Part shown: positions 1-10,835 of the stretch, one piece after another
How the letters are laid out: each line of letters starts with the position of its first letter
Position numbering within the stretch: position 1 is the stretch's first letter
Source of the DNA: Bimastos eiseni
Taxonomy: Eukaryota > Annelida > Clitellata > Crassiclitellata > Lumbricidae
Length of the DNA stretch: 64,000 bases
Assembly (NCBI GenBank): GCA_959347315.1
Contig: OY365807.1
Coordinates: forward strand, 36,977,645-37,041,644
Reading direction: 5' to 3'
Made by a program: the position numbers and the translations under genes
Notes under the pieces: generated by a model
The model's database searches: none
The model's input: only the letters and a program-made list of their open reading frames with translations
Told to the model about the DNA's origin: nothing

Positions 1-102
1 GCTACCGCCTCCCGTTCTTCTGTATTTCCACTGGCTACCTCTGGTACACATCGTACCTGACATGAGCTAGCGCTTCGGTCGGTTCAGTGACTGTCAATCA
101 CT

Positions 103-186
103 GCCAATCAGTCGTGTCAATCTTTGCCAATCAGTCGCCGTTCGCATAGCAGAATAATTGTGTTCAGAAGTAGGCTATATATATAA
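103..186 (+). promoter_or_regulatory. Putative core promoter of the GPCR gene (two CCAAT boxes and a TATA box)
   Basis: Two direct copies of GCCAATCAGTCG lie at 103-114 and 126-137, each containing a CCAAT core. A TATATATATAA stretch follows at 176-186, about 80 bp before the GPCR start codon. The spacing suits an RNA polymerase II promoter with transcription starting near 205-215. This is a sequence match only, and no initiator element is obvious. Confidence 0.45.
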
Positions 187-265
187 TCTCTTGCATGGGA
201 CGCGTCTTTAGTCAAGCTTTAATCAAAGTGCTGAAACGGAGCACGCTTGACACCCATAGAGCACA

Positions 266-1342
266 ATGAATTGCGACTGCTTCAACTGCAGCTGTGTCCT
301 GCAGAATGGAACTGATGGTAACACAGTCGTCGACACCGGCGTAAGTGGTAAAGCCAACGCCAGCTTACTTGTAGATAGTAAGGACCGGGTATTTGGCACG
401 GGCATCAATCTAGATTACCTGATGATCAGCTACTTCGTCATTGGATTTGTTGGATTCGTAGGTAATTTCTTCTCCCTCGCCGTAATCATCGGACACCGTC
501 CTTTGCGGACAAGGCTCGCTAACTACTACATCATCAGTCAGTGTGTCCTTGACCTTTTCGTCAGCCTGCTACTCCTGACGAACATGACGACCTTCACAGA
601 TCAGAAGGTCAGTCTTTCCGCCGTCGGAGTGATCAGCTGTTACCTGTGGAAGACGCGTGTCCTCCTTCTGAGTACCATGACTTCGTCTGTGTTCAACGTC
701 GTGGCCCTGACGATCGAGAGGTACTTTGAGATCATTCACCCCATCAAGCATAAGCTCTACTTCAGTCGTAGCATCGTCATCGTTAGCATCTCTGCAGCGT
801 GGGTCATGGGCTTCGTCTTCAAGATGTGCCACTCCTACCCAGGGGTGATCTTAACCCACGACGGCTTTTGCCTACCAGGCGGAGTAGCCACTAACGTCAG
901 CAACGCCCTCATTATTAGTAACTTTCTCGGCGAGTACTTCATCAGCCTCTCCATCATATCGTTTTGCTACATCCAGATGGGACGGAAGTTACTGCACTCT
1001 GTGGGCCCTAGGGCGCCGGCCACAGGAGTCGAATCCATGGCCTCCCGTGCCCGTAAGAACATCCTGAAGACCCTCCTGACCGTGGTCGTGTGCCTTGCGT
1101 TGACAAGTCTTTTCAAGCACGTGTTGGCGCTGATAAACGGGGTGGGCATTTACGTGGTCGACTGGAGTGGCGCTGCGTACAAGATCAGCTTGATTCTCCA
1201 GTTCTCCAACTGCTGCATCAACCCGTTCATCTATATGTTCCAGTATAAGGAATTCCAGAAAGGGGTCGTCGTTCTGTTTCGTCTGCGCCCATCAATGACA
1301 TCGACGCAGGTCGTCATCCAGGAAACATCGCTTCACATCTGA
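266..1342 (+). CDS. Intronless class A (rhodopsin-like) GPCR, orphan, 358 aa
   Basis: Seven hydrophobic segments fit a rhodopsin-family receptor in the plasma membrane that signals through G proteins. The extracellular N terminus has glycosylation sequons at N14 and N31. TM1 carries GN at 66-67 and TM2 carries D96. C125 at the top of TM3 can pair with C202 in extracellular loop 2. TM3 ends in ERY (151-153), the DRY variant. TM7 has NPFIY (319-323), followed by a short helix-8 region. TM6 reads CLAL where most class A receptors have CWxP, so the usual toggle tryptophan and kink proline are absent. The start is the ATG at 266, about 80 bp downstream of a TATA box, and a poly(A) signal follows at 1914. 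The ligand cannot be told from sequence. Single-exon orphan receptors with altered TM6 are common in expanded invertebrate families. Confidence 0.9.
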   Translation: MNCDCFNCSCVLQNGTDGNTVVDTGVSGKANASLLVDSKDRVFGTGINLDYLMISYFVIGFVGFVGNFFSLAVIIGHRPLRTRLANYYIISQCVLDLFVSLLLLTNMTTFTDQKVSLSAVGVISCYLWKTRVLLLSTMTSSVFNVVALTIERYFEIIHPIKHKLYFSRSIVIVSISAAWVMGFVFKMCHSYPGVILTHDGFCLPGGVATNVSNALIISNFLGEYFISLSIISFCYIQMGRKLLHSVGPRAPATGVESMASRARKNILKTLLTVVVCLALTSLFKHVLALINGVGIYVVDWSGAAYKISLILQFSNCCINPFIYMFQYKEFQKGVVVLFRLRPSMTSTQVVIQETSLHI

Positions 1343-2140
1343 TACCCTTTGGCAAGCGTATAAGGCCACACGACTCGTGACATCGACACTGAATTTAACT
1401 GAACACTCGCTTCTTGAACACCAATTGACTTCTTAAATGCGCAGAATTGAGGTCATCGATCGCTGTAACAACTAAACTACAGTGAAACCGTGTTATGCTT
1501 TGAAACATGAAAGGTTCTAATTCTATCACTATAGTAAGCCTATATCGAGATATAGACATTCATAATTATTATACTATGTGCAGAGCCGTATTGGGACCCT
1601 AGGCTAAAGTTTTTTCTGAAGCCTCTCCGTATTAAAGCACAATACAATTTTATAGGACCTATCTAGTTCCGATCTAGAGTTACATGTACAGACAGTTTAT
1701 GTAAATACGTACTGAAGGCAGTCAGTAATCGATGCTCAGCATGCGCTATCTGCGATTGCCCGCATCATTGTTAAAAGAAACAGCTAGGAATACCAAGCTT
1801 GTTATAATAATACCGTAGTTTTTTAAATTATTTCCATCATTGATTTATGCAGAATAGAGTAAATGTGCATTGAGTAGGCCTATGCCTACATGTATGTATC
1901 ACACGTTGAACTAAATAAAAATAATTTTGTTTAAACTCTTTTACTTCATATCCCAATACGAGACTATTTAGCGGCGAATTCTTTGATTACTTCATTAAAA
2001 ATCTGGATTTCTTAGCAGCTAGCTTCGACTTGGCAGACATCAATTGCAGAGCAGAACAGTCAGTCTAGTCTAGCTCATTGTCATAGATGATTTTCTACTA
2101 TAGACAATGTCGAGAATGATCATTCTCCTTGACAATTGTT
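1343..2140 (+). other. GPCR 3' UTR and flank with poly(A) signal
   Basis: AT-rich and non-coding. AATAAA at 1914-1919 is a plausible poly(A) signal, giving a 3' UTR of roughly 590 bp. I see nothing else recognisable up to the minisatellite. Confidence 0.4.
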
Positions 2141-2353
2141 TCTTTATTTATTCTGAAATTTATTTATTCTGAAATTTACTTATTCTGAAATTTATTTATT
2201 CTGAAATTTATTTATTCTGAAATTTATTTATTCTAAAAATTTTTTATTCTGAAATTTATTTATTCTGAAATTTTTTTATTCTGAAATTTATTTATTCTGA
2301 AATTTATTTAGTCTGAAATTTATTTATTCTGAAATTTATTTATTCTGAAATTT
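2141..2353. repeat. 16-bp minisatellite (TTTATTTATTCTGAAA)n
   Basis: About 13 tandem copies of the 16-bp unit, mostly identical, with a few substitutions (for example TTCTAAAA and GTCTGAAA). No coding potential is evident. Confidence 0.9.
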
Positions 2354-2598
2354 GATACCTGCCTTCTTTCAACACTTTTTGCTCAGCAGTGAACACGCCT
2401 CGACGGCGCAATTGCAGCTATACTGCAGAAGGAGATGATTGGCCACCCGCCCTCATACGCCTAGACTAAGAAATCAAGTCGGTAACACTACAAACTTGAG
2501 CTGCGGAAATTACCGAATTTCGAATTTCGATTAATCGTGAATTTATTTTGACGATATAATTTTTGCTTAACGATTTTTCGTTTCGATTTTTGATTACT

Positions 2599-2885
2599 TA
2601 TCATTGATGATTTAAAATTGCCGGAGTGGAGCTCGTAGAGGAGGACTCGTTTGAGTAGTTAAAGGATATTTAATTTCACGCATTTTTTTTTCATTCTTTT
2701 CTAAATTTTTGAGTTTTGTCCGTAAAAATTGGAAACATTGCATTGTCATGCAAGACTGAAATGTGTGCAAAATTTCAGCTCGGTTGATCGACGAGAACAT
2801 ACTTTAAAATAGTTGAAAGAAGTCGTACCAACCGTGACAAGCTTAAACAAATTAAACAGAAGAGGGTAAAAACAGAAAACATTGA
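2599..2885 (+). repeat. Dispersed repeat, copy 1 (reverse complement of 53655-53945)
   Basis: Beginning near TTGCCGGAGTGGAGCTCGT, this stretch matches the reverse complement of 53655-53945 over about 280 bp. Shared blocks include GGAGGACTCGTT, TCTAAATTTTTGAGTT, GCATTGTCATGCAAG and AATAGTTGAAAGAA. The copies are diverged, and no coding frame survives in either. The copy at 53.7 kb lies inside a candidate hAT-like element, so this may be a fragment of the same family. Confidence 0.75.
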
Positions 2886-3214
2886 AATATGGCGGCGGAT
2901 AGAAATCGAGCTAGTTTACATTGTAAATTTGAGCAGATATAATCAGGTCGATTAGGCCTATAATTTTTTTATGAACATTTTGGATTTAAATTATTGGCTA
3001 GCGGAAATATTTAAAATGCTGATGACGTTTATTGTATTGCATACCATGGATCTAACACCTCGCTTGTTTACTTTAATTGAAATATCATTAATTTGTCTGA
3101 CAAATGTGACTACAAATTTTTTTATTTAATGAAAATAAACAATTAATTAATCGTTTACTTTTCAAAAGTTCACTATTAACATTTAATTAATGGTTATTAG
3201 TCCTACTAAAAACC
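2886..3214. other. AT-rich stretch, nothing recognised
   Basis: No open frame of note, no repeat and no RNA gene recognised. Confidence 0.5.
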
Positions 3215-3430
3215 CACCTCCGTCTCTTCCAATTTCTTGTTTTTTGTTCTTCTTGTTCTTGTTGTTTTTCTACTTCGTCATCATCTTCGTGTTTTTGTCG
3301 TTCATCTTGTTCTTGTTCTTTTTCTTGTCCTCGATCATTCTTAATCAACTTGTTCTTCTTGTTCCTCTTCTTGTTCTTGTTCTTCTTCTTCCTCCTCCTC
3401 CTCCTCCTATTCCTCCTCCTTTCCCTCACC
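3215..3430. repeat. Polypyrimidine / (TTCTTG)n-(CCT)n low-complexity tract
   Basis: The + strand is almost purely C/T over about 200 bp, with repeated TTCTTGTTC units ending in (TCC)n. The open frames across it (Lys/Arg-rich on one strand, Leu/Phe-rich on the other) are artefacts of composition. Confidence 0.85.
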
Positions 3431-4939
3431 AGCACGCCACTTGCAATAATTACCCATCTCCGCGCCTGTCTAAAATAAAGAACAGGTATGGGCCATCTAC
3501 TTCACACTCTTCGTTATAATGTCCTACGTCAAAAGTAACAAAGCCACTGCTGATTTCCGATAAAGCTGATCCGAAGATGGATTTAATGAGGAGGGGAAAA
3601 CTAATTATCTTTGTTGTAACACTGATCAGTCGTTCAACAGGAGCTAAAGAGCCGTCAACTGCCCTTACAGGCATATATACATATACATATATACAGGCAA
3701 CATTTCGTCAAGTAACAAAATTTAAGAGTATTAGCACATTATAATAATCTCTTGATAGGCTCTATTGTAAAATATTGCCCAATAATATACAATACAGTAT
3801 ATATATATTTTTATACATATACTTGTATGCAGAGGCGGCGATCCCGGGGGTTGGAGGCATAGGTGGAGACTTGGTCGCGGGTTTGGGAGACAGATGAAAA
3901 AATTTGGTTCGGGGGACAGGTCGGAAGAAATTTTAATTCCCAATCATGGATAGGCCGCGTCTCGTGCGTCTCCTCTTTTCCATTTTACATAACCCCGCGC
4001 AACTTTTAACCAACTCCTACCTCCTACGGTGATGAATGATCTCACCGGATCAGACTCTTATTGAAAAATGAGATGGGTCGAGCTTATATTATAGGCGTAT
4101 ACGCGGTAGCTATATAAAAGCGTTTTCATTTACATTTGCTTGCTGTTCAGTTGAGTGTATTTAATAATGAATAGCTCAAGGGAGATGATAATTTAAGTTG
4201 ATTAATGAAATAAAAATAAATCGAAAAGTGAAGGTCAATGCTAATCTCCCATGGCTTGTGTATGCTGTAGGCTCCTACGTCTCTCCCACTCCAGCCAATC
4301 GACCACTACGTGCTAAATGACGGTTTAGATGGTAAGAACAGCAATACTTGGGGAGCACAGTTGAGCGTAGATGTAGAGTAAGTAGGTCTACATTCTTAAA
4401 TGAGACGCACTAGCCATGCAATGCATAACGCCGTAACTGGCAAGCGTAACACATTAAAATAATAATGAGAAAAAACTTTGGCAATACTAAACTTGGCCAA
4501 CCATGATGGGTGGGTCTGATTTAGAGGGACGAAGGCATGCAACCAGGAGAGAAGCAGGTAAGTTAGCCCGAGCCTATGGCTAAAGTCGTCACTGCCACAA
4601 TACCGGATACGCGCTATATTCACGGTTATTTCGTTGCACATGGGATACAAGTCCATGTTTTACATTTACATAATGCTACAGATAACGCTGGCCTCCTCTA
4701 GTATGAGATCGTTTGTTGACTACTATAATAATCTCGCTTCATTTATCACAAAAAAACAACACTGCCACTAGACTAATTCACTCAAATATTCAAAGACGCT
4801 CAATGCAAAAAAATGAGTAAACTTATGGATGAGGATTTAACCCCATAAACTCTTAGGTATGTAGCAATATGCTACGTGGTGCCAATTGCCCTGGGTCAGC
4901 GGCGGTTTCTACTGCGTGCGATTATTCGCTATTGAGATG
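3431..4939. other. Intergenic, no gene recognised
   Basis: Short open frames only, none resembling a known protein. It includes a small (ATATAC)n patch near 3670-3690. At 3831 the sequence CAGAGGCGGCGATCC resembles a hAT-type terminus, but I found no partner end. Confidence 0.4.
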
Positions 4940-5205
4940 CATTGCGGCCTGAGAGTATTTTCTGCTGGGCATGTTGGCCCGTCTCGGACCGCGCGCGCCG
5001 GGTTGTGCTGGCCTGGCACAGACCGACTCTCGCAGGCATGCCAATCTCGGCACGATCCTTCCTTCCTGGGCCCGTCTCGACACGGGCGTGCCCGAGCGTG
5101 GCTCGGCACGGCATGCTGGCCCAGCACGAATCGCCCTCCCCCTCACGTGACGGTTCGGCACGTGCCGGCCCGGCCCGGCACGACGTGCTGGCCCGGCACG
5201 ACTAG
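4940..5205. repeat. GC-rich island of short GGCCCGGCACG-type inverted and direct motifs
   Basis: This stretch is strongly GC-rich, unlike the AT-rich surroundings. It is built from recurring CCCGGCACGAC, GTGCTGGCCCGGCACG and CGTCTCGGAC-like words, several of them mutually inverted. It ends directly before the TATA box of the gypsy-type element. It could be that element's 5' region or an unrelated GC-rich repeat. The several open frames on both strands follow from the composition. Confidence 0.6.
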
Positions 5206-6072
5206 ACAGACTATAAATAAACGAGATCAGTTTAGTTGGACGTTCGATAGTTGATGCAGTAGCTCAGTCAGACTAGTTGGGCGGACATTCGATAATGACT
5301 GTAGTCGATGCGTGTTAGAGTTGATTCGATGTGTTGACTATCGCTGCTGCTGCTACGTTGAATGACTTTGGTCCCAGAGCGTGGGATCAATTGACTTTGA
5401 CAATGGGACTGGGTCACATCGCTGCCGTCTTGTCCTCGGGTCCGGCGCATTATTCATTGGCCGCCAACGCATACCCTTGGGGAGGGTCAACGGGTCCATT
5501 TGGCGTAGGCGAGTAGCGGTCGCTGAGGACGTCGTTATTCAGCCCAAATGTCAAAGTGATGTGCCCGTCCGTACAATGTACGGGGACTTGGCGTCTGTAG
5601 CGCCGGCTTCAATGACTGAGGCCCAGGAAATTAAACCGGACGTTCATCTTGCTCGAATCGTGTTGGGGGATAGCGCCGACACAACTGGAGTGAGAGTAGT
5701 TAATCTAAACGACGACTCTGTCCAGCTCGGTAAGGATAAGGTAATTGCGGGCTTCACCCGGTGGAGGTAGAGGTAAGTCGGGCGGCCGATGTGGGCCGAT
5801 GCTCGGGCGGCCAAGTGCCGTCTTATGAAGCGATAATGTCCGACCTTCCGGAGAAGGTGTCGCCTGATATCCGGACGCGATTGGGTGAACTGCTGCGGGA
5901 GTTTCGCGATGTCTTTTCCGAAGGGGAACTAGATCTTGGAGAAACGTCGGTCCTGAAGCATAGATTGTCACGGGGAACGCGTCCCCTGTGAGGCAGCCCC
6001 TACGGAGACAGGGGCTTCCCCATCGAGTGGCGATCGATGAACAGCTGAACAACCTGCTGGCCGCCGAGAGAA

Positions 6073-6489
6073 GTGAACCATCTGCTAGCGAGTGGTCGTC
6101 TAATGTGGTGTTGGCCCGTACAACTTAACGGGACCTTACGGTTTTGCATAGACTATCGGCAATTAAACGAGCGGACGAGGAAGGACTCGTACCCGCTTCC
6201 TCGGATAGATGAGTGCCTGGATGCCCTAGCTGATGGTGGGTGGTTCAGTACGCTGGACCTACTTAGCAGTTACTACCAGGTGGCTTTGGACCCGGAGGAC
6301 GCCGACAAAACGGCGTTCGTGACTCGTAGGGGTACGTTACGGTGGAAGGTGATGCCCTTCGGGCTCTGTAATGCGTCCGCTACGTTTCAGAGGCTCATGG
6401 ACATCGTCCTGTCCGGACTTAATTTTGAGGCCTGTCTGGCTTATCCTGACGATGTAATTATTTTCGGGAGACGCAGAGCAACATCTTGA
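6073..6489 (+). pseudogene. Reverse transcriptase palm of the gypsy-type relic
   Basis: RT motifs are readable: FCIDYRQLN, YPLPRID, FSTLDL, KTAFVT, MPFGLCNA and YPDDVIIFG. The two catalytic aspartates remain, but the preceding Leu is Pro. The frame ends in a stop at 6487 before the thumb. It is part of a broken element and not a host gene. Confidence 0.88.
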
Positions 6490-6643
6490 GCGATTGGGAT
6501 AGGTATTAGAGCGCCTACGGGGAGCTAATCTTAAGCTAAAGCCGAGTAAGTGGCATCTAGCCATGTGGTGACCCCTGAGGGCGTAGCTGTGGAAAACGCA
6601 AAGATCCGCGATGTGGTCGAGTGGCCGGTCCCGCAGCGCTTAA

Positions 6644-7597
6644 ATGATGTGCGATCTTTCCTTGGGCTTTGCTCATTATCACCGATTTATTCGGGACTTT
6701 TCGATGCTGGCGTCTCCCCTGTTCGAGCTCGCTAAAAATGGCCAAGCTTTTGTTTGGGATGACATCTGCCAGGAGACGTTTGAGCAGTTGAAGCGTGTCT
6801 TAACGACTACGCCGGTCTTGGCCCTGCCTAAAGCCGAAGGGATCTATGTGTTAGACTGCGATGCCTGTGATATTGGCATCGGTGCAGCGTTGGCCCAAAG
6901 GATAGACGAGGTGGAAAGAGTGATTGTCTATGGCAGTAGATTGTTGTCGTCGGCCGAAAGAAATTATTTCGTGACCCGAAAAGAGTTGCTAGCGGTTGTG
7001 TATTTTGTGAAGCCGTACAGACAGTACCTTCTAGGGCGGTCGTTCGTGCTGCGAACGGACCACGCCACCCTGCAGTGGTTGCAACGTACTCCGGAGCCGA
7101 TTGTCCAACAAGGCCGATGGTTGGAGAGGCTCGCGGAATACAAATTCCAGGTGATTCATCGTCCTGGGAAGAAGCACGGCAACGCTGATGCGATGTCGCG
7201 GTGTCCTTGCCGCCAATGTGAGTTGGAGGAATGGAATATGACCGCAGCGACTGTCGACGCGTCTGACGGGGCTCAACCGGGCTCAGAAGTCGGGGCAATA
7301 GAGCGTTTAACTGGGGCGCAGCGGGAGGCTCCCGATCTGTGTATAGTGATACCTTGGATTGAAGACGGAGCTCAGCCTCCGGACTTAATGACCATTCTGC
7401 GTGAGAGCGAGGCTGTGAAGGTGCTCTGGCATCAAAAGGACCGCCTCTATCTACGTGACGCTGTTCTTTATAGGAAGACGCCGGATGGCGTAGAACAGGC
7501 CCTAGTTCCCAAGCGGCTGAGGGAGGAGTACCATTCGCTCGCACATACAGGGTTGACCGGGGCCATTTGGGTATGCGCCGGACCCGCTGGCAAGTGA
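6644..7597 (+). pseudogene. RT thumb, RNase H and integrase N-terminus of the gypsy-type relic
   Basis: Gypsy-type RNase H motifs appear in order: LDCDACDIGIGAAL, then SRLLSSAERNY, RKELLAVVYFV, LRTDHATLQWL and GKKHGNADAMSR. These carry the expected acidic residues. The frame then enters the integrase zinc-binding region (HSLAHTG) and is lost by a frameshift near 7590. CRQCAPCNRY and the core motif IDITGP follow in another frame up to about 7890. Confidence 0.88.
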
Positions 7598-7895
7598 GAC
7601 GCCGAGGTTACTGGGTTAGGTGGTCCCGGGAGGTGAGATGTTTCTGCCGACAATGTGCGCCTTGCAATAGGTACCACCGTGGGCGTCCGCCTCGACAGGG
7701 AGCACTGCAGCCCATGCAGTGCGGGGAGCCCTGAGAGAGGTTGAGCATCGACATTACTGGTCCTCACCCTCGAAGTAGAAGGGGGCACACTTACATTCTG
7801 ACCGTGGTGGACAACTTTACGAAGTTTGTCGAGGCTATAGCTATGACTAACCAGAAGGCGATGTCGGTAGCCCGAGCCTTAGTCGATACCAGAAA

Positions 7896-9131
7896 ATAGA
7901 GGAGGGAGCCGAACTTTCCCAGAGCGTTGGTCGAATCCTGCAACTGCCTGGCCAACGCTCGGTGCCGACCTGATAGGGGTTCGCCACAGGTACAAAGTGA
8001 AAAGAATAGATAGCAGATGAAGTAACGGTGGCCGTGAAGGGCCGCCTTATTTAATTGTTCGAAGGATAGCCCTACTCCTTAAAAGTATAATTATAACAAT
8101 TTCAGCCTTCGTCATGCAGATTAGGCATAATCAGTTCTGAAAGTTATTTTAAAAGATAGTTCGGTCTGTGAGAATTTAAGATTGTATGTTATGCAGGCCT
8201 ATAAATATTTTGTCAAGACTTCAATTCAATATCATTAAAATTTACTATACCCTCTCTTGCAGCATGTATATGATTGCACCGTCGGTTGCTTAGTGCACCA
8301 TACCTCAAAAAAGCATCACCGCTGTGTAACCGATACTAGAGAGCCGACACACAGCTAGCCCCACGTGTACCAGACACAGCATCGAAACCCAGGCGAGGTC
8401 ACGACCTCTGAACCCTAAATTTACTTGCAGGTCGACCTCTTATATCTCGGTCTGGTGTCTTGCACCTCACGATGATGAGACACTCAGTGACCAGAGACAA
8501 CCCGCAAACTAGGACAGGCAGGCACACCACGAACCAGCCTCAGACATGAGAAAGACAACAGCAAACACACGTTCAATCGCCTGAAATTTGGGAGGGAGTA
8601 TAGGCTACTCCATCCCCTCACCTCAACTTTTGGAGGGGACCGTCCCCCGCTGTCCCCCTAAGTCTCCGCCCGTGCTCAGTTACAAGGTCCAGTTATATAA
8701 AGAAAAAAGTTTTAGACATCCACGGGCCTCCGCCATAGAGCCAGTCCTCGGAGCAGCAACACCTCTGGCCTCCCCTCTCTACGGTACTGATGCTTAGGGA
8801 GGGACGACGATGTAAAATCAATCAATGCGCTGTTTGGTAGATGCTTAAGATTTAATATTAAACGCTGACTGCAGCCAACGCAGCCAGGAAATTTAATTCT
8901 TTACTGAACATACGCCAGAAATAAAATATGTCTTATGATCAGTGCCACAATGAATTGTAAGTCTTTAATCTATGAATGAAAATGCTTCTTAATTGACATG
9001 ATTTAGGCCTACCTACGTTTTTAATCTATGGAAATCTTTTATTTTCACCTGTGAGGCTGTGCGAATGTTGTCCAGAGGTGACAGCCTTTTTCGGGCTGCT
9101 ACAGAAGACTTATAACTTGTTCAGCTGTATT
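7896..9131. other. Intergenic, no gene recognised
   Basis: This follows the point where integrase similarity ends. I looked for an LTR matching the 5.2-kb region and found none. A moderately GC-rich stretch at about 8340-8800 holds only short frames without recognisable similarity. Confidence 0.4.
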
Positions 9132-10835
9132 CAGTGGCGTAACCAGAGTCAAAATGAAACCCTGCAGCTGCCCAGCTCAAAATTAATCATAATAATGATA
9201 ATCCAAGTTAGGAGTTGGTAGATGTCATTATTTATTATTTCGAAAGTGGCAAGTTAGCAACTATAATTCTACTAATTCATTGACTATAGCTGTCAGAATT
9301 TTGATACCGCATAAATAATATTCACATTGCTGCATGATAATCTTAACAATAAGGCCTACGCAAACTGTAGTCAATCTACACTCTACAGGCAGTTAAGATA
9401 GTTGAAACACGTGGGCCATTGTCTAAAGACCGCCATAGTTAAGGGGCAGCATCCGGCGACTAACAAAATAAACTTAGAAAAATGGCAATTTTAGACAGAT
9501 AGCAGTTGCAGCTGCAGTCTGCACCTAATCTATTCTTATTTTTTAATGCCGCTGCTCGTCTGATAGGTGGCATCCCAAGTTTGCCAATATTTCATGCTTC
9601 ATTCGGGAAACACTTCACTGGCTTCCTGTTCAACAGCGTATACAGTCTAAAACCATATCCCTTATGCGCATCTGCCTACTTTGGGTGGCCCCGACATACC
9701 TATATAAGATCTTTCTGCACCTCGTTGTCCTCTTTAGCTGCAAGAGCTTCTTTGCGATTTTCCACTCGCGGCCCTGTCGCAAATCTTTACCTATGTTGGC
9801 CCCTCAGCTGGGAACTGTCTTCCTCAGTCTGGAGCTACTGACCCTCTCTCACTTTGCCAGTTTCGGAGACGCCTTTATAAGACTTTTCTGTTCGCACGCC
9901 CAGACGTCCGTTGAGAGCGCTGCTGATTTGAGCGGCGTTATATAAATGCTTGATTACATTATATTACATCACAATTATACAATTATATAAATCACACCGC
10001 ATTGATTAATACAATTTAATTTTAGCTGTTTTGTGTTCTTGATTGAATCATAAAATAGGTGAAGTTGATGGTTCTTACTTTAAGTTAAAGCAGCAATCAA
10101 GCGCCGTGTCTTCTCGTTCGATGAGACAGCGTAAAAGCTCAGCAGACGAGATGTGAAGAGTTAATCCGTGGAGCAATCAATTCTTTTCAGTTCGCATAAT
10201 AACTATATACTCGAATTTCACATATACAATGCCATGCACGTTATTATACATTGCTCCGTATGTAGTCAATTTGTTGTGGGTCGATAAACAGGTTTTAGTG
10301 GGCGTTAGTGAAAGAGCTCTATGCGCGACCGAAATTGCATGGTCATGCCTCCATGGCTGTCAAAAATAATTGATTAAGCATAAGAGAAAATGGGAGACGC
10401 ACACAGGTAGGACAAGACAGTGCGTTACGTGCTATTGGATAAGGTATTTCAATCCTGCATCACCTATCCGATAGTCAGAAGAGGCTTCGTTACGTATCAT
10501 TTCAGATATGGCGTTTGACTCAAAGATAATTAATGCCACTGTTGTGCAGTATGTGAATTTGCGATACCTAGGCTACAATAATCGCATATAATTATATGTT
10601 ATGTCTGCAATATGGCGATATATGCGATGAAGTGTGGAGTACCCTACCCAAGCACAAAAGCATATCAACGGATATTTGGACAAATCCCATAAGCCACACA
10701 TGCTGAGTATGAATCAATGAAAATCTCAAAATATAGTCTTAACATTTCTTTAAATTCCGGGCTGGCTGCAACTCGCGCAGAGAAAACTGCAGCCCGGGCA
10801 TTGCCCGTAATTGTCCGGGCATGGTTACGCCACTG
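9132..10835. mobile_element. hAT-like non-autonomous element, 1.7 kb, with perfect 13-bp TIRs
   Basis: The left end CAGTGGCGTAACC (9132-9144) is the exact inverse of the right end GGTTACGCCACTG (10823-10835). The flanking 8-mers GCTGTATT (9124-9131) and GCTGTAGT (10836-10843) agree at 7 of 8 positions, as expected for a hAT target-site duplication. CAGNG termini also fit hAT. No transposase frame is visible. A LINE fragment lies within it at 9500-9955. Confidence 0.8.
9500..9955 (+). mobile_element. CR1/L2-like LINE 3' fragment nested in the hAT-like element
   Basis: Frameshifted translation recalls the C-terminal tail of LINE ORF2: an AAARLIGGIP segment, then a 'HWLPVQQRIQ'-like segment, 'LLWVAPTYLYK' and a 'SSLAARASLRF' segment. 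It ends near GCGGCGTTATATAAATGC, a 3' end type seen several times in the window. Confidence 0.75.

Larger units (their letters stand above)
5212..7895 (+). mobile_element. Degenerate Ty3/gypsy-type LTR retrotransposon (pol remnant)
   Basis: TATAAATA at 5212-5219 may be the element's promoter. From about 5380 the frames recall gypsy-type pol in order: post-protease linker (5381-5770), start of RT (5761-5991), RT palm (6073-6489), RT thumb plus RNase H (6644-7200), integrase zinc-binding region (about 7530-7670) and the start of the integrase core (7740-7890). Frame changes or stops near 5768, 5991, 6487, 6640 and 7597 break the reading frame. The RT catalytic box reads YPDD in place of the usual YLDD. 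No gag and no matching LTR pair were found, and the integrase stops near 7890. It is therefore an inactive, truncated relic, whose host orientation is the + strand. Confidence 0.9.

Noticed and set aside
3187..3519. Lys/Arg-rich (minus) and Leu/Phe-rich (plus) open frames
   Set aside because: Both arise from the polypyrimidine tract; there are no domains and the codon pattern is low complexity.
4886..5254. Several overlapping open frames on both strands
   Set aside because: They follow from the low stop-codon frequency of the GC-rich repeat block; no similarity or consistent frame.
5381..7597. Open frames with RT and RNase H as a possible domesticated host gene
   Set aside because: At least five frame changes or stops, no intact LTRs, a damaged YxDD box and no separate host-like promoter; it fits a decayed retrotransposon.
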